Assembly: GCA_021806045.1 (NCBI GenBank)
Contig: JAJZDI010000007.1
Location: 106,803 to 139,604, forward strand
Direction of reading: 5' to 3'
Length of the DNA stretch: 32,802 bases
From: Actinomycetes bacterium
GTDB lineage: Bacteria > Actinomycetota > Acidimicrobiia > Acidimicrobiales > RAAP-2
Under the pieces are notes generated by a model. The model worked only from the letters and a program-made list of their open reading frames with translations, was not told the origin of the DNA and did not search any database. Positions 22,748 through 30,006 of this stretch are shown in pieces. Each line of letters opens with the position of its first letter. The first letter of the stretch is position 1. A program made the translations under genes and the position numbers.

Positions 22748-24271
22748 ATGCGGTGGACTCGATGGGCGGTGGCTGCCGCCGCCTCGGTGGTGGCCGTGAC
22801 CGCGGCCGGGTGCACCTCGGGCGTGGGGACGGCGTCGGGGACGGGCCCGGGCGGGAACGGCCCGGGCGGGAACGGCACCCACCTCATCGCCGGACGGGTG
22901 ACGCCGGCCGCCGGGCCGGTACCGGTGGCGGCCCCCCTCACCGGTGGCACGGGGATCGACCTGGTCTCCGCCGGCTCCGTGCCCGCCCTGCCCACGGGGT
23001 GGGTGGAGGCCGAGTACTCGGTGGCCGGCACCGCCACCTCCTACCGGGCCATGGGTCCCCTCCCCGGCGACGGCCGGTTCCACCTGGCCCCGAGCGGGAC
23101 GGCCAGCTACAAGACGCGGATCGTGGTGCGCCGCCCGCCGGCGTCGAAGTTCAACGGCACGGTGGTGGTCGAGTGGTTGAACGTCAGCGGCGGGCTGGAC
23201 GCGGCGCCCGACTACACGTACCTGGCACCCGAGCTCATCCGGGCCGGCTACGCGTGGGTGGGGGTATCGGCGCAGTACATCGGGGTGGAGGGCGGTCCGG
23301 TGGCAGTGCAGACCCCGGTGAGCAACCTGGGGGGTGCCGGCAAGGGGCTGGTGCACGTCGACCCCGCCCGCTACGGAAGCCTCCACCACCCGGGCGATGC
23401 CTTCTCCTATGACATCTTCACCCAGGTGGGTCGGCTCCTCCGGAACCCCGGCGCGGTGGACCCCCTCGGAACGCTGCACCCGCACGTGCTCCTGGCCGCC
23501 GGCGAATCGCAGTCGGCCATCATGCTCACCACGTACGTGGACGGGGTCCAGCCCCTCGAGCACATGTACGACGGGTTCCTCATCCACAGCCGGTCGGGGT
23601 CGGCCGCGCCGCTCGGGAGCCCGGGCACGGGGATCGACATCACCCAGGGGATCGGCGGCCCGCCCACGCGCATCCGCACCGACCTGCACGCCCCCGTGAT
23701 CATGGTGGAGACGGAGTCGGACGTGGTGGGGCTGCTCAATTACCTGCCGGCGAGCCAGCCCGACACCACCCGCATCCGCACGTGGGAGGTGGCGGGCACG
23801 GCACACGTGGACCTGGCCCAGCTGGGTGCGGTGGCGAAGCTGTTCGGGTGCTCCACGCCGGTGAACGCCGGACCGGACGCGTTCATCGTGCGGTCCGCGC
23901 TGGCCCACCTGGATACGTGGGCCCGGGGCGGGGCGGCGCCACCCCATGCACCCCGGTTCGAGATCGCCGGGGGGAAGTACGTGCGCAACGCCGACGGGAT
24001 CATCGAGGGCGGCATCCGCACGCCGCTGGTCGACGTGCCCGTCGACGTGCTGTCGGGGCAGCCGGGACCGGGCGGGTCGGTGGCCTGCCTGCTGGCCGGC
24101 TCGACCACACCGCTGCCTGCATCGCGACTGGCCCAGCTGTACCCCTCCCGGAGCGCCTACCTGGCGGCGTACGCCAAGTCGACCGACGCAGCCATCGCCG
24201 CCGGGTTCGTCCTGCCGGCGGACCGGGCGGCCATGCTGGCCCTGGCCCAGCCGGACCGGATCGCCGGGTGA
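22748..24271 (+). CDS. Secreted alpha/beta-hydrolase domain lipoprotein
   Basis: A 507-residue exported hydrolase. The N-terminus has two Arg, a hydrophobic stretch (WAVAAAASVVAVTAAGC) and a lipobox-like AAGC with Cys22, followed by a Gly-rich linker, so it is probably a lipoprotein. The body matches a large actinobacterial alpha/beta-hydrolase family: YKTRIVVRRP, FNGTVVVEWLNVSGG, the nucleophile motif GESQS with Ser254, and AGTAHVD near residue 355 as the likely catalytic His. The substrate is unknown, probably an ester. GGGGAGGG lies just before the ATG. Copy 2 of the 214-bp repeat ends 39 bases upstream, so its promoter may have been affected. Confidence 0.85.
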   Translation: MRWTRWAVAAAASVVAVTAAGCTSGVGTASGTGPGGNGPGGNGTHLIAGRVTPAAGPVPVAAPLTGGTGIDLVSAGSVPALPTGWVEAEYSVAGTATSYRAMGPLPGDGRFHLAPSGTASYKTRIVVRRPPASKFNGTVVVEWLNVSGGLDAAPDYTYLAPELIRAGYAWVGVSAQYIGVEGGPVAVQTPVSNLGGAGKGLVHVDPARYGSLHHPGDAFSYDIFTQVGRLLRNPGAVDPLGTLHPHVLLAAGESQSAIMLTTYVDGVQPLEHMYDGFLIHSRSGSAAPLGSPGTGIDITQGIGGPPTRIRTDLHAPVIMVETESDVVGLLNYLPASQPDTTRIRTWEVAGTAHVDLAQLGAVAKLFGCSTPVNAGPDAFIVRSALAHLDTWARGGAAPPHAPRFEIAGGKYVRNADGIIEGGIRTPLVDVPVDVLSGQPGPGGSVACLLAGSTTPLPASRLAQLYPSRSAYLAAYAKSTDAAIAAGFVLPADRAAMLALAQPDRIAG

Positions 24272-24406
24272 GGTGGGGCGGAGTCGGGGTTGGGGGTTGG
24301 GTCGGCCGGGAGGGGTGGCTCGGGGTCGCGTGGCCGGTCTCCGGGTGGGCCGCTCCTGGCTGGCAGTCCGGGGCAGGCGGCGGTGCCGTCACGGCAGCAA
24401 AGGAAG

Positions 24407-24412
24407 TAAGGT
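24407..24412 (+). promoter_or_regulatory. Likely -10 box of the tRNA-Gly promoter
   Basis: TAAGGT lies 14 bases before the mature tRNA 5' end, a normal distance for a tRNA promoter. The -35 region is not clear. The rest of the 24272-24426 gap is GC-rich with no gene. Confidence 0.4.
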
Positions 24413-24426
24413 GTCGCCCACCTTCT

Positions 24427-24500
24427 GCGGGCGTAGTTCAGAGGCAGAACATCAGCTTCCCAAGCTGAGAACGCGGGTTCGATTCCCGTCGCCCGCTCCA
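24427..24500 (+). tRNA. tRNA-Gly (anticodon CCC), CCA encoded
   Basis: All arms fold: acceptor GCGGGCG with CGCCCGC, D stem GTTC/GAAC, anticodon stem TCAGC/GCTGA with loop TTCCCAA (anticodon CCC, reading GGG), T stem GCGGG/CCCGT around TTCGATT, discriminator T and genomic CCA. The 74-nt gene is complete. The accessory region begins directly after it; no second copy of the tRNA 3' end was found in the window. Confidence 0.96.
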
Positions 24501-24538
24501 TTGTGACGTCGCGAGACATCGTAGACAGTCAGCGCCGC

Positions 24539-24625
24539 TCACGGCAGGGGCTGGTCGTCCTTCGAGGGATCCAGGATGAGTGGCCGGGTGCCCTTGGTCG
24601 GTACCCCATAGCTGATCAACCTGAC
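24539..24625 (-). pseudogene. Small gene of the DUF4338 cluster, 3' part (cut off by IS256)
   Basis: This minus-strand stretch reads from just after the IS256 target copy to a TGA at 24539 (QVRLISYGVPTKGTRP, then LILDPSKDDQPLP) with codon use like a real gene. It continues the peptide broken at 28528-28732. Joining the two at the duplicated target AGGGACCAG, with one G removed from the right-hand copy, gives one 96-codon frame. The stop is 38 bases from the tRNA 3' end. The protein family is unknown. Confidence 0.65.
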
Positions 24626-24726
24626 CTGGTCCCTCAGAACTGGTCCACCCACGTGAGAGCTGTAGCTGGTGGTCCTGGATAGAGCCCCGGCACGTGGTGG
24701 GAATCCGAGCGTGACCCTCGGTGTGC

Positions 24727-25523
24727 TCAGCCCGTGATCTCGAGCTGACCGTCCGCAGTCTCGCGCGAGACATGCAGCGCCGCCATGGACTCTTCGGAGA
24801 GGTAACGACGGGCGACGGCCCACTCGTCGTGTTGGTCGGCGAGCACGGCGCCGATCAAGCGGATCGCGGCGGTGTCGTTCGGGAAGATGCCCACGACACG
24901 ACTCCGGCGCTTGATCTCCTTGTTCAGGCGCTCCAACGGATTGTTGGACCACGTCTTGCGCCAGTGGGCCTGGGGGAAGGCGCTGAACGCGAGGACGTCG
25001 GCCTTGGCGCCGCGCAGGAGCTCGGCGGCCTTCGGGAGCCGGGGCGCGAGGGCGTCGGTGACCTCGTCGTAGCGGGCGGCGAGCTTGTCGGGATCGGTCT
25101 GGGCGAAGATCGAGCGGAAAGCCGCTGCCACCATCTCCTGGTCACCTTTCGGGACCCGGGCGAGGAGGTTCCGGGCGAAGTGGACCCGGCACCGCTGCCA
25201 AGACGAGCCCGAGAAGCATTTCGCGATTGCCGCCTTCAGCCCGGCGTGGGCGTCGGAGATCACGAGGCGGACCCCGGTGAGCCCCCGGTCCTTCAACGAG
25301 CGCAGGAAGCGGGTCCAGAAGGTCTCGTCCTCGCTGTCACCGATGTCGAGGCCGAGGACCTCACGGGCGCCCTCGGCGCTGATCCCGGTGGCCACGACGA
25401 CCGCCCGGGAGACGACCTGGCCGAGGGCGTCGTCCCGGACGGCCACGTAGGTGGCGTCCAGGTACACGTAGGGGAAGGCGATGTGGCCGAGGGTCCGGTT
25501 GCGGAAGGCCTCGACCCGCTCGT
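24727..25523 (-). pseudogene. IS256-family transposase, C-terminal part
   Basis: Starting from the IS21 border this frame reads DERVEAFRNRTLGHIAFPYV and onward, with the catalytic residues: Asp in YLDATYVAVRDD, Asp in LVISDAHAGL and Glu in NNPLERLNKEIKRRSRVVG, the DDE set of mutator transposases. It also has the IS256 segment WQRCRVHFARNLL. It lacks its own start. The N-terminal part is at 27991-28420; joined exactly at 25523/27991 the two give an uninterrupted 408-residue transposase. As it stands it should be inactive. Confidence 0.93.
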
Positions 25524-25526
25524 CGT

Positions 25527-25626
25527 GTCCATGGCCATGAGAAAGTCCCCGCTGGTGGCCAGCTGAGGTCCCCGCTCGTGGCCACGAAAAGTCCCCGCTG
25601 GTGGCCAGGGGAGGTCCCCGCCCCTC
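25527..25626. repeat. Left-end subterminal repeat array of the IS21 element
   Basis: GTCCCCGCTGGTGGCCA starts at 25545 and 25591, with a variant (GTCCCCGCTCGTGGCCA) at 25568 and a partial copy at 25614: an exact 23-bp period. The terminal copy (25527) is 18 bp before the first. The flanks alternate AAA and GAG. These are probably IstA binding sites. Confidence 0.85.
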
Positions 25627-25667
25627 ACTGAACCATCCATGTCAGTGCCCCCTCCGGTCGGCACGGT

Positions 25668-25686
25668 GGTGATGCCTGTCATCACC
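25668..25686. promoter_or_regulatory. Hairpin just upstream of istA
   Basis: GGTGATG and CATCACC pair around CCTGT, 22 bases before the istA start and directly ahead of its ribosome site (GGAAGGG). It could limit istA expression, for example by stopping transcription entering from outside, but this is inference. Confidence 0.4.
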
Positions 25687-25708
25687 GACCAACCGGAAGG
25701 GACACCCA

Positions 25709-27151
25709 ATGCTGTCAGTGAGGAAGAGAATGGAGATCCAGGACGCCTACCGCGAGGTCGGCACCTACCGCGCCGCAGCCGAGATCTGCGGCACGACCCC
25801 GAAGACCGTCAAGCGCGTCGTCACGGCCACGGAGGCACCCGCGCGCGAGCCTCGGACTCGCAACTACGAGCCCGTGCGGGAGCTCGTGGCGGCCAAGGTG
25901 AAGAAGACCGAGGGGCGCATCAGCGCGAAGCGGTTGCTCCCGTTGGCGACGGTCGCCGGCTACGCGGGTTCGCCCCGGAACTTCCGCCGTCTCGTCGCCG
26001 AGGAGAAGGTCGCCTGGCGCAAGACCAAGGGGCGGGGCCGACGACCGGGCGTGTGGATCCCCGGCGACGTCGTCTGCTTCGACTGGGGGGAGCTGGGCTC
26101 CCTCTACGTCTTCTGCGCCGTGCTCGCCTTCTCGAGGATCCGCTTCGTCTTCTTCGCCGACAATTGCGGTGCCGAGGCGACGATGACGGGCCTCGCGGCC
26201 TGCTTCGAGTACCTGGGGGGAGTCCCCAAAGTGGCCCTCACCGACCGGATGGGCTGCCTCCGGGCCGACACGGTCGCCGACGTGGTCGTGCCCACGCCTG
26301 ACTACGTGCGGTTCGCCGCCCACTACGGCTTCCGGCCCGACTTCTGCCTCGCGGCCGACCCCGAGTCGAAGGGTCTCGTCGAGAGCCTCGTCGGCTACGT
26401 GAAGTCCGACTTCATCATCCCCGAGGAGCTCGAGGATGCGGCCACGGCGAACGACAAGGCGCCCGTGTGGATGGCCGAGGTGAACACCCAGGTCCACAGC
26501 GAGATCTGCGCGGTCCCCCTCGAGCGCCTCACCTCGGAACGCCCGCTCCTTCGCCCGCTTCCGTCGCTGCGGCCGCTCATCGGGAAGTCGGTGGTGCGCA
26601 AGGTCGACAAGCTGTCCTGCGTCCGCTTCGGATCGGCCCGCTACTCGGTCCCGAACGAGCACATCGGGGCCCAGGTGACGGTCGTCGTGGCCGGCAAGGC
26701 CATCGAGATCCTCGTCTCGGGCGAGGTGGTCGCCACCCACGACCTCGTGGTCCCAGGCGAGACCTCGGTGAAAGACGAGCACTACGGAGGTCCCCGTCCG
26801 GCACCGAACCGGGCCGTCAGGCCCAAGAGCGACGAGGAGAAGGCCTTCGTCGCACTCGGCGCAGCCGCCGCCGAGTTCATCGCTCGTGCCGCAGCTGCAG
26901 GCTCGACCACGCTGGCCTCCGACCTGAGAGAGCTCGCCGGCCTCGAGTCCGCCCATGGCCGCGACGTGCTCATCGCCGCGATCGAGCGCGCCGTCGAGTT
27001 CTCCCGCTTCCGTGCGAGCGATGTGCGATCGATCATCGAGGCCGGTCTGGCCGCCCACCGACCGGCTGAGCCGGGATCTGCCGTCATCGTCGAACTGCCG
27101 AGTGCTCCGAAGCGTTCGCTGTCGGACTACGCCATGCGCGACCTGTCGTGA
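25709..27151 (+). CDS. istA: IS21-family transposase IstA
   Basis: A 480-residue transposase. The N-terminal helix-turn-helix (about 8-40, AYREVGTYRAAAEICGTTPKTVKRV) binds the element ends. The DDE catalytic core has Asp125 (VCFDWGELG), Asp179 (VALTDRMG) and Glu225 (PESKGLVESLVGY). A C-terminal beta-barrel region (VRKVDKLSCVRFGSARYSVP) is also typical. GGAAGGG is about eight bases before the ATG. Its stop overlaps the istB start as GTGA, the coupling usual for istAB. The gene is intact. Confidence 0.96.
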   Translation: MLSVRKRMEIQDAYREVGTYRAAAEICGTTPKTVKRVVTATEAPAREPRTRNYEPVRELVAAKVKKTEGRISAKRLLPLATVAGYAGSPRNFRRLVAEEKVAWRKTKGRGRRPGVWIPGDVVCFDWGELGSLYVFCAVLAFSRIRFVFFADNCGAEATMTGLAACFEYLGGVPKVALTDRMGCLRADTVADVVVPTPDYVRFAAHYGFRPDFCLAADPESKGLVESLVGYVKSDFIIPEELEDAATANDKAPVWMAEVNTQVHSEICAVPLERLTSERPLLRPLPSLRPLIGKSVVRKVDKLSCVRFGSARYSVPNEHIGAQVTVVVAGKAIEILVSGEVVATHDLVVPGETSVKDEHYGGPRPAPNRAVRPKSDEEKAFVALGAAAAEFIARAAAAGSTTLASDLRELAGLESAHGRDVLIAAIERAVEFSRFRASDVRSIIEAGLAAHRPAEPGSAVIVELPSAPKRSLSDYAMRDLS

Positions 27152-27921
27152 GCACCACCGCCCCGGCACTCCCGGCCGACCTGGAGGCCGGCCTTCGACG
27201 GCTGCGCCTCGCCGCCATGCGGCGCCTCGCCCCCGAGCTGCTCGTCGCCGCGAAGACCCAGCGATGGTCGCCCGAGGAGCTGCTGCGCACGTTGGTCGAG
27301 GCCAAGCTCTCATCCCGGGACGAGTCCAACACGAGGAACCGCCTGAAGGCGGCGGCCTTCCCCGTGCACAAGACCCTCGAGGAGTTCGACGTCGCCCTCT
27401 CTTCGGTGAAGCAGGCCACCCTCTCCTACCTCACCAGTCTCGAATGGGTCCGGGCCCACGAGAACCTCTGCCTCGTGGGGCCCGCCGGCACGGGCAAGTC
27501 GCATCTCCTCGTCGCCCTCGGCCATGCGGCCGTCGACGCCGGCCACAAGGTGCGCTACTTCACCGCCGCCGAGCTCGTCGAGGCCCTCTACCGGGGCTAC
27601 GCCGACAACTCCGTCGGACGCCTCATCGAACAGATCGTCCGGGCCGACCTCGTGCTCATCGACGAGGTCGGCTTCGCCCCGCTCGACCACACCGGAGGGC
27701 AGCTGCTGTTCCGGCTCGTCGCCGCCGCCTACGAGCGGCGGTCCCTCGGAATCGCGAGCCACTGGCCTTTCGAGGAGTGGGGCCGCTTCCTCCCTGAGCA
27801 GACCACCGCCGTCAGCCTCCTCGACCGCATGCTGCACCACGCGACGGTCGTCACGACCGAGGGCGAGTCCTACCGGATGCGCGAGGCGCGTCAGAAGGGA
27901 GGGCGCCCGCCCAAGCCTTGA
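27148..27921 (+). CDS. istB: IS21-family helper ATPase IstB
   Basis: A 257-residue AAA+ ATPase related to DnaC, which assembles on target DNA and activates IstA. Walker A is GPAGTGKS (111-118), Walker B LVLIDEVGF, and SHWPFEEWGRFL plus LLDRMLHHATVVTTEGESYRMR are family-typical. The GTG start overlaps the istA stop. It ends about 15 bp before the right-end repeats. Confidence 0.96.
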   Translation: MSTTAPALPADLEAGLRRLRLAAMRRLAPELLVAAKTQRWSPEELLRTLVEAKLSSRDESNTRNRLKAAAFPVHKTLEEFDVALSSVKQATLSYLTSLEWVRAHENLCLVGPAGTGKSHLLVALGHAAVDAGHKVRYFTAAELVEALYRGYADNSVGRLIEQIVRADLVLIDEVGFAPLDHTGGQLLFRLVAAAYERRSLGIASHWPFEEWGRFLPEQTTAVSLLDRMLHHATVVTTEGESYRMREARQKGGRPPKP

Positions 27922-27935
27922 CGATCAGATCAAGA

Positions 27936-27987
27936 GGGGCGGGGACTTTTCCTGGCCACCAGCGAGGTCATCAACTTGGCCATTGAC
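27936..27987. repeat. Right-end subterminal repeats of the IS21 element
   Basis: Read inward on the minus strand, copies begin at 27987 (terminal, GTCAATGGCCA), 27969 (GACCTCGCTGGTGGCCAG) and 27946 (partial, GTCCCCGCCCC), spaced 18 and then 23 bp. The spacing equals that of the left end, but there are fewer copies. Confidence 0.8.
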
Positions 27988-27990
27988 ACG

Positions 27991-28420
27991 CGAGGCCGGC
28001 ACAGATCCGGGACACCTCGGACTTGGAGATGCCGGCCTCGACGCCCATGGCGGCCACCAGGTCGTCGACCGACCGGGTTGAGACACCGTGCACGTAGGCC
28101 TCCATGACCACCGCGTAGAGGGCCTGGTCGATCCTCCGGCGGGGCTCCAAGAGGGACGGGAAGAACGAGCCGGCACGGAGCTTCGGGATGGCGAGCGCCA
28201 CGTCACCGGCCTTGGTCGACAGCGTCTTCGGACGCGATCCGTTGCGGTGGGTCGCCCGGGTGTCGGAGCGCTCGTAGCGGCCGGCTCCGATCTTCTCGGC
28301 GGCTTCGGCCTCGATGAGCTGCTGGAGCGCCCACTGGGCGAGCTCACGGACGAGATCGATGCCGTCTCCGGCGCGGAGCGCGTCGAGCAGCTCGGACAGG
28401 GCAGAATCGGACAGAGCCAT
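27991..28420 (-). pseudogene. IS256-family transposase, N-terminal part
   Basis: The ATG at 28420 has GAGGAG about nine bases upstream. The frame holds the DNA-binding N-domain: LAQWALQQLIEAEAAEKIGA, the TRATHRNGSRPKTLSTKAGD segment, and DDLVAAMGVEAGISKSEVSR just before the break. It then reads six foreign codons of the IS21 end and stops. It continues in frame at 25523. Confidence 0.93.
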
Positions 28421-28527
28421 CGGTGTGATCTCCTCGTTGTGCACTTGGCGTACACACCGAGCATCACGCCGGTGGCTCACCTCATGGTGGACCGGCCCCG
28501 AAACCCCACCACGTGGGGGGACTCATA

Positions 28528-28732
28528 CTGGTCCCCTCCACTGGTCCGCGAACTCGACCGGCGTGCGCATGCCGCTCTGGAATCGACACAAGGCAACACG
28601 AGTTCCCTGGCTCAGCTGCTCCATGTGACGGACGAGGCGTTGCAGATCGTTGCCTCTACTCACGTGGCGCCTCATGTAGTTCGCGAAGTACTCATGGTTC
28701 TTTACGCGGAACTGGACTGTCGAGAGCTTCAC
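28528..28732 (-). pseudogene. Small gene of the DUF4338 cluster, 5' part (cut off by IS256)
   Basis: From GTG 28732 this reads MKLSTVQFRVKNHEYFANYM, then about 46 further residues to FADQWR at the IS256 border; its present stop lies within the IS256 end. Joined to 24625-24539 with one G removed from the duplicated target, the product is 96 residues, basic at the N-terminus, with no membrane segment or recognisable family. It lies 50 bp downstream of the DUF4338 gene on the same strand and may have been the last gene of that cluster. No clear ribosome site is visible; a hairpin lies just upstream. Confidence 0.6.
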
Positions 28733-28739
28733 AGTTGAT

Positions 28740-28771
28740 ATCGGAGGTCGACCTTGCGGCCGGCCTCCGAT
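28740..28771. promoter_or_regulatory. Hairpin between the DUF4338 gene and the small gene
   Basis: Fourteen-base arms (28740-28753 and 28758-28771) pair at 13 positions, one a G-T pair, around TTGC. It begins 11 bases past the DUF4338 stop. Its left arm contains TCGGAGGTCGACCTT, which recurs at 32532. It could be a terminator without U-tract, a processing site, or a recombination-associated structure. Confidence 0.55.
28741..28755. repeat. 15-bp direct repeat bordering the cluster, copy 1
   Basis: TCGGAGGTCGACCTT is identical to 32532-32546. The two copies bracket the three intact genes of the sigma-like / ATPase / DUF4338 cluster. Confidence 0.8.
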
Positions 28772-28782
28772 CTCTTGTTCGA

Positions 28783-29964
28783 CTAAGTGGGCTCGGCAGG
28801 TTCGAACCGGTCCTGCGTACTTGCCTGACCCGGAACGAGCTCCGCAAGTTCACTCGACAATCGCATCGAAGCGCGCTTCCACTGCTTGAACTCCGGCCTA
28901 CGCTCAGCGCGCGGAATCGCCCACCTCGTGCGGTAGTGCGCGGCGATGTCCTCCATTGGGTAGGCGATCGGTTTGATTACGTCTGTCTCACCTCGGAGGA
29001 AGGCCCTCCACCCGTACGACAGCGGAGCTGCAAACACTTCGCGCTTGATGCCGTGCTTCAAAAGATCGCCGGACAGGCCCAGGCGTTCGAGGCCCGAACG
29101 GATCGTCCTGATCTTCCAGTTGGGCCCATCGCCGTATCTGTTCCCACGGAATCTCTCCTGTTCTGACACCAGGGCCACCAGGCTCTGGAAGACGGCGTCC
29201 GAGAACTGGAAGTGGCCAAAGCCCTCGGTATAGCCGATTGGCTCAAATACCTTCCGGTCGCCCAGCCGCAGGCGGTTGTAGATTGACGAACGTCCAAGTG
29301 CAGAGGACGTCGTGACGAGCACGGGACGCGATATCTTCTCCTCGTCCCGGATTGTCGTCCGGACGCCCTTGTACTTCGCCTCGAGGAACGCCACGATCTC
29401 ATCGGAGACCGCGCAGAGGGCCACGAGCTTTCCGGCGATCAGCTGTCGGTATGGGTCGACCGCGCCGAGCACAAAAGCATCGAAGATGTTGTACAGGCGG
29501 TCCTGTCTCTGTGCCTGATCCCACCCGATGAGGCGGTCTCGCACGCCGAGGTTGAATACGGGATCCCCGAGGGCGGCGATCCCGATGAGCTTGCCGTTCG
29601 CCTGATCAGTAACGAGAAAGCGAGTACGACGACCGTAGCCCTGGGAGACGGGGACGGCCCAGTGCAGACTGGCGAAGCGGAACAACGCCGCCTCCTCCGG
29701 CGTCTCTACGGCCCGGATGCGAGGGAGGATCCCCGCGGGGTCGACGTCGGAGCCGTCGGCAAACCGGTCCAGGAGTTGATCCTCCCACTCGTGGATGAAC
29801 GGGGCTGCCTTCAACAGGGCATGTCGACGCTGGGTGGAATGCATGGAGCGGGCGACGTCCTTGCCGTCACCTTCGGGTGGTACGAGCTGGCCGCCTCGGA
29901 ACTCGAATCCCGAGGCGACCAGCTCCGTGATGACCATCCGACGAACCTCGGTCAGACGCTGCAA
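28783..29964 (-). CDS. DUF4338 protein, DruA-like (Druantia-related)
   Basis: A 393-residue protein recognised as DUF4338, the family of DruA from the type I Druantia anti-phage system. Family-like segments are RFLVTDQANGKLIGIAALGD (116-135), LGVRDRLIGW (139-148), DAFVLGAVDPYRQLIAGKLVALCA (162-185), LVTTSSALGRSSIYNRL (216-232) and IGYTEGFGHFQF (243-254). Its biochemical activity is not established. The start is TTG 29964 with GGAGGAGG eight bases upstream; no in-frame ATG or GTG is available. It lies 42 bp after the ATPase stop in the same reading frame, so only one TGA separates the two. No DruE-like helicase is present. Confidence 0.8.
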   Translation of the reverse strand: MQRLTEVRRMVITELVASGFEFRGGQLVPPEGDGKDVARSMHSTQRRHALLKAAPFIHEWEDQLLDRFADGSDVDPAGILPRIRAVETPEEAALFRFASLHWAVPVSQGYGRRTRFLVTDQANGKLIGIAALGDPVFNLGVRDRLIGWDQAQRQDRLYNIFDAFVLGAVDPYRQLIAGKLVALCAVSDEIVAFLEAKYKGVRTTIRDEEKISRPVLVTTSSALGRSSIYNRLRLGDRKVFEPIGYTEGFGHFQFSDAVFQSLVALVSEQERFRGNRYGDGPNWKIRTIRSGLERLGLSGDLLKHGIKREVFAAPLSYGWRAFLRGETDVIKPIAYPMEDIAAHYRTRWAIPRAERRPEFKQWKRASMRLSSELAELVPGQASTQDRFEPAEPT

Positions 29965-30006
29965 TTGCGCATCCTCCTCCCGCCGGAGCCTTTCATCTGC
30001 CGGCGG

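Larger units (their letters stand above)
25524..27990 (+). mobile_element. Complete IS21-family element (istA-istB)
   Basis: 2,467 bp inserted in the IS256 transposase gene. The ends are inverted repeats: CGTGTCCATGGCCA at the left and TGGCCATTGACACG at the right, differing at one position. Subterminal repeats follow inside each end, as expected for IS21 transposase-binding sites. Removing exactly 25524-27990 restores the host frame, so there is no 4-8 bp target duplication of the kind IS21 elements usually leave; at most a CG dinucleotide is ambiguous. Both genes are intact, so the element may still be mobile. Confidence 0.9.
24635..28527 (-). mobile_element. IS256-family element, interrupted by an IS21-family element
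   Basis: The element contains a mutator-type transposase in two parts. Its ends carry imperfect inverted repeats sharing GTCC, one base, CCCACGTG: left at about 24635-24655, right at about 28510-28527, with outer borders uncertain by about three bases. A flanking duplication fits: CTGGTCCCT at 24626-24634 and CTGGTCCCCT at 28528-28537, differing by one C in a run. Eight or nine bases is the normal IS256-family target duplication. The IS21 element at 25524-27990 accounts for 2,467 bp, leaving an IS256 element of about 1.4 kb, the usual size. Confidence 0.85.

Noticed and set aside
24438-24773. Minus-strand frame reading through the tRNA gene.
   Set aside because: It runs antisense through the tRNA and has low GC at third positions compared with the alternative frame assigned to the broken small gene.
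25715-27313. A 532-codon minus-strand frame opposite istA.
   Set aside because: IstA with a complete DDE core occupies the plus strand; the antisense frame is a shadow.
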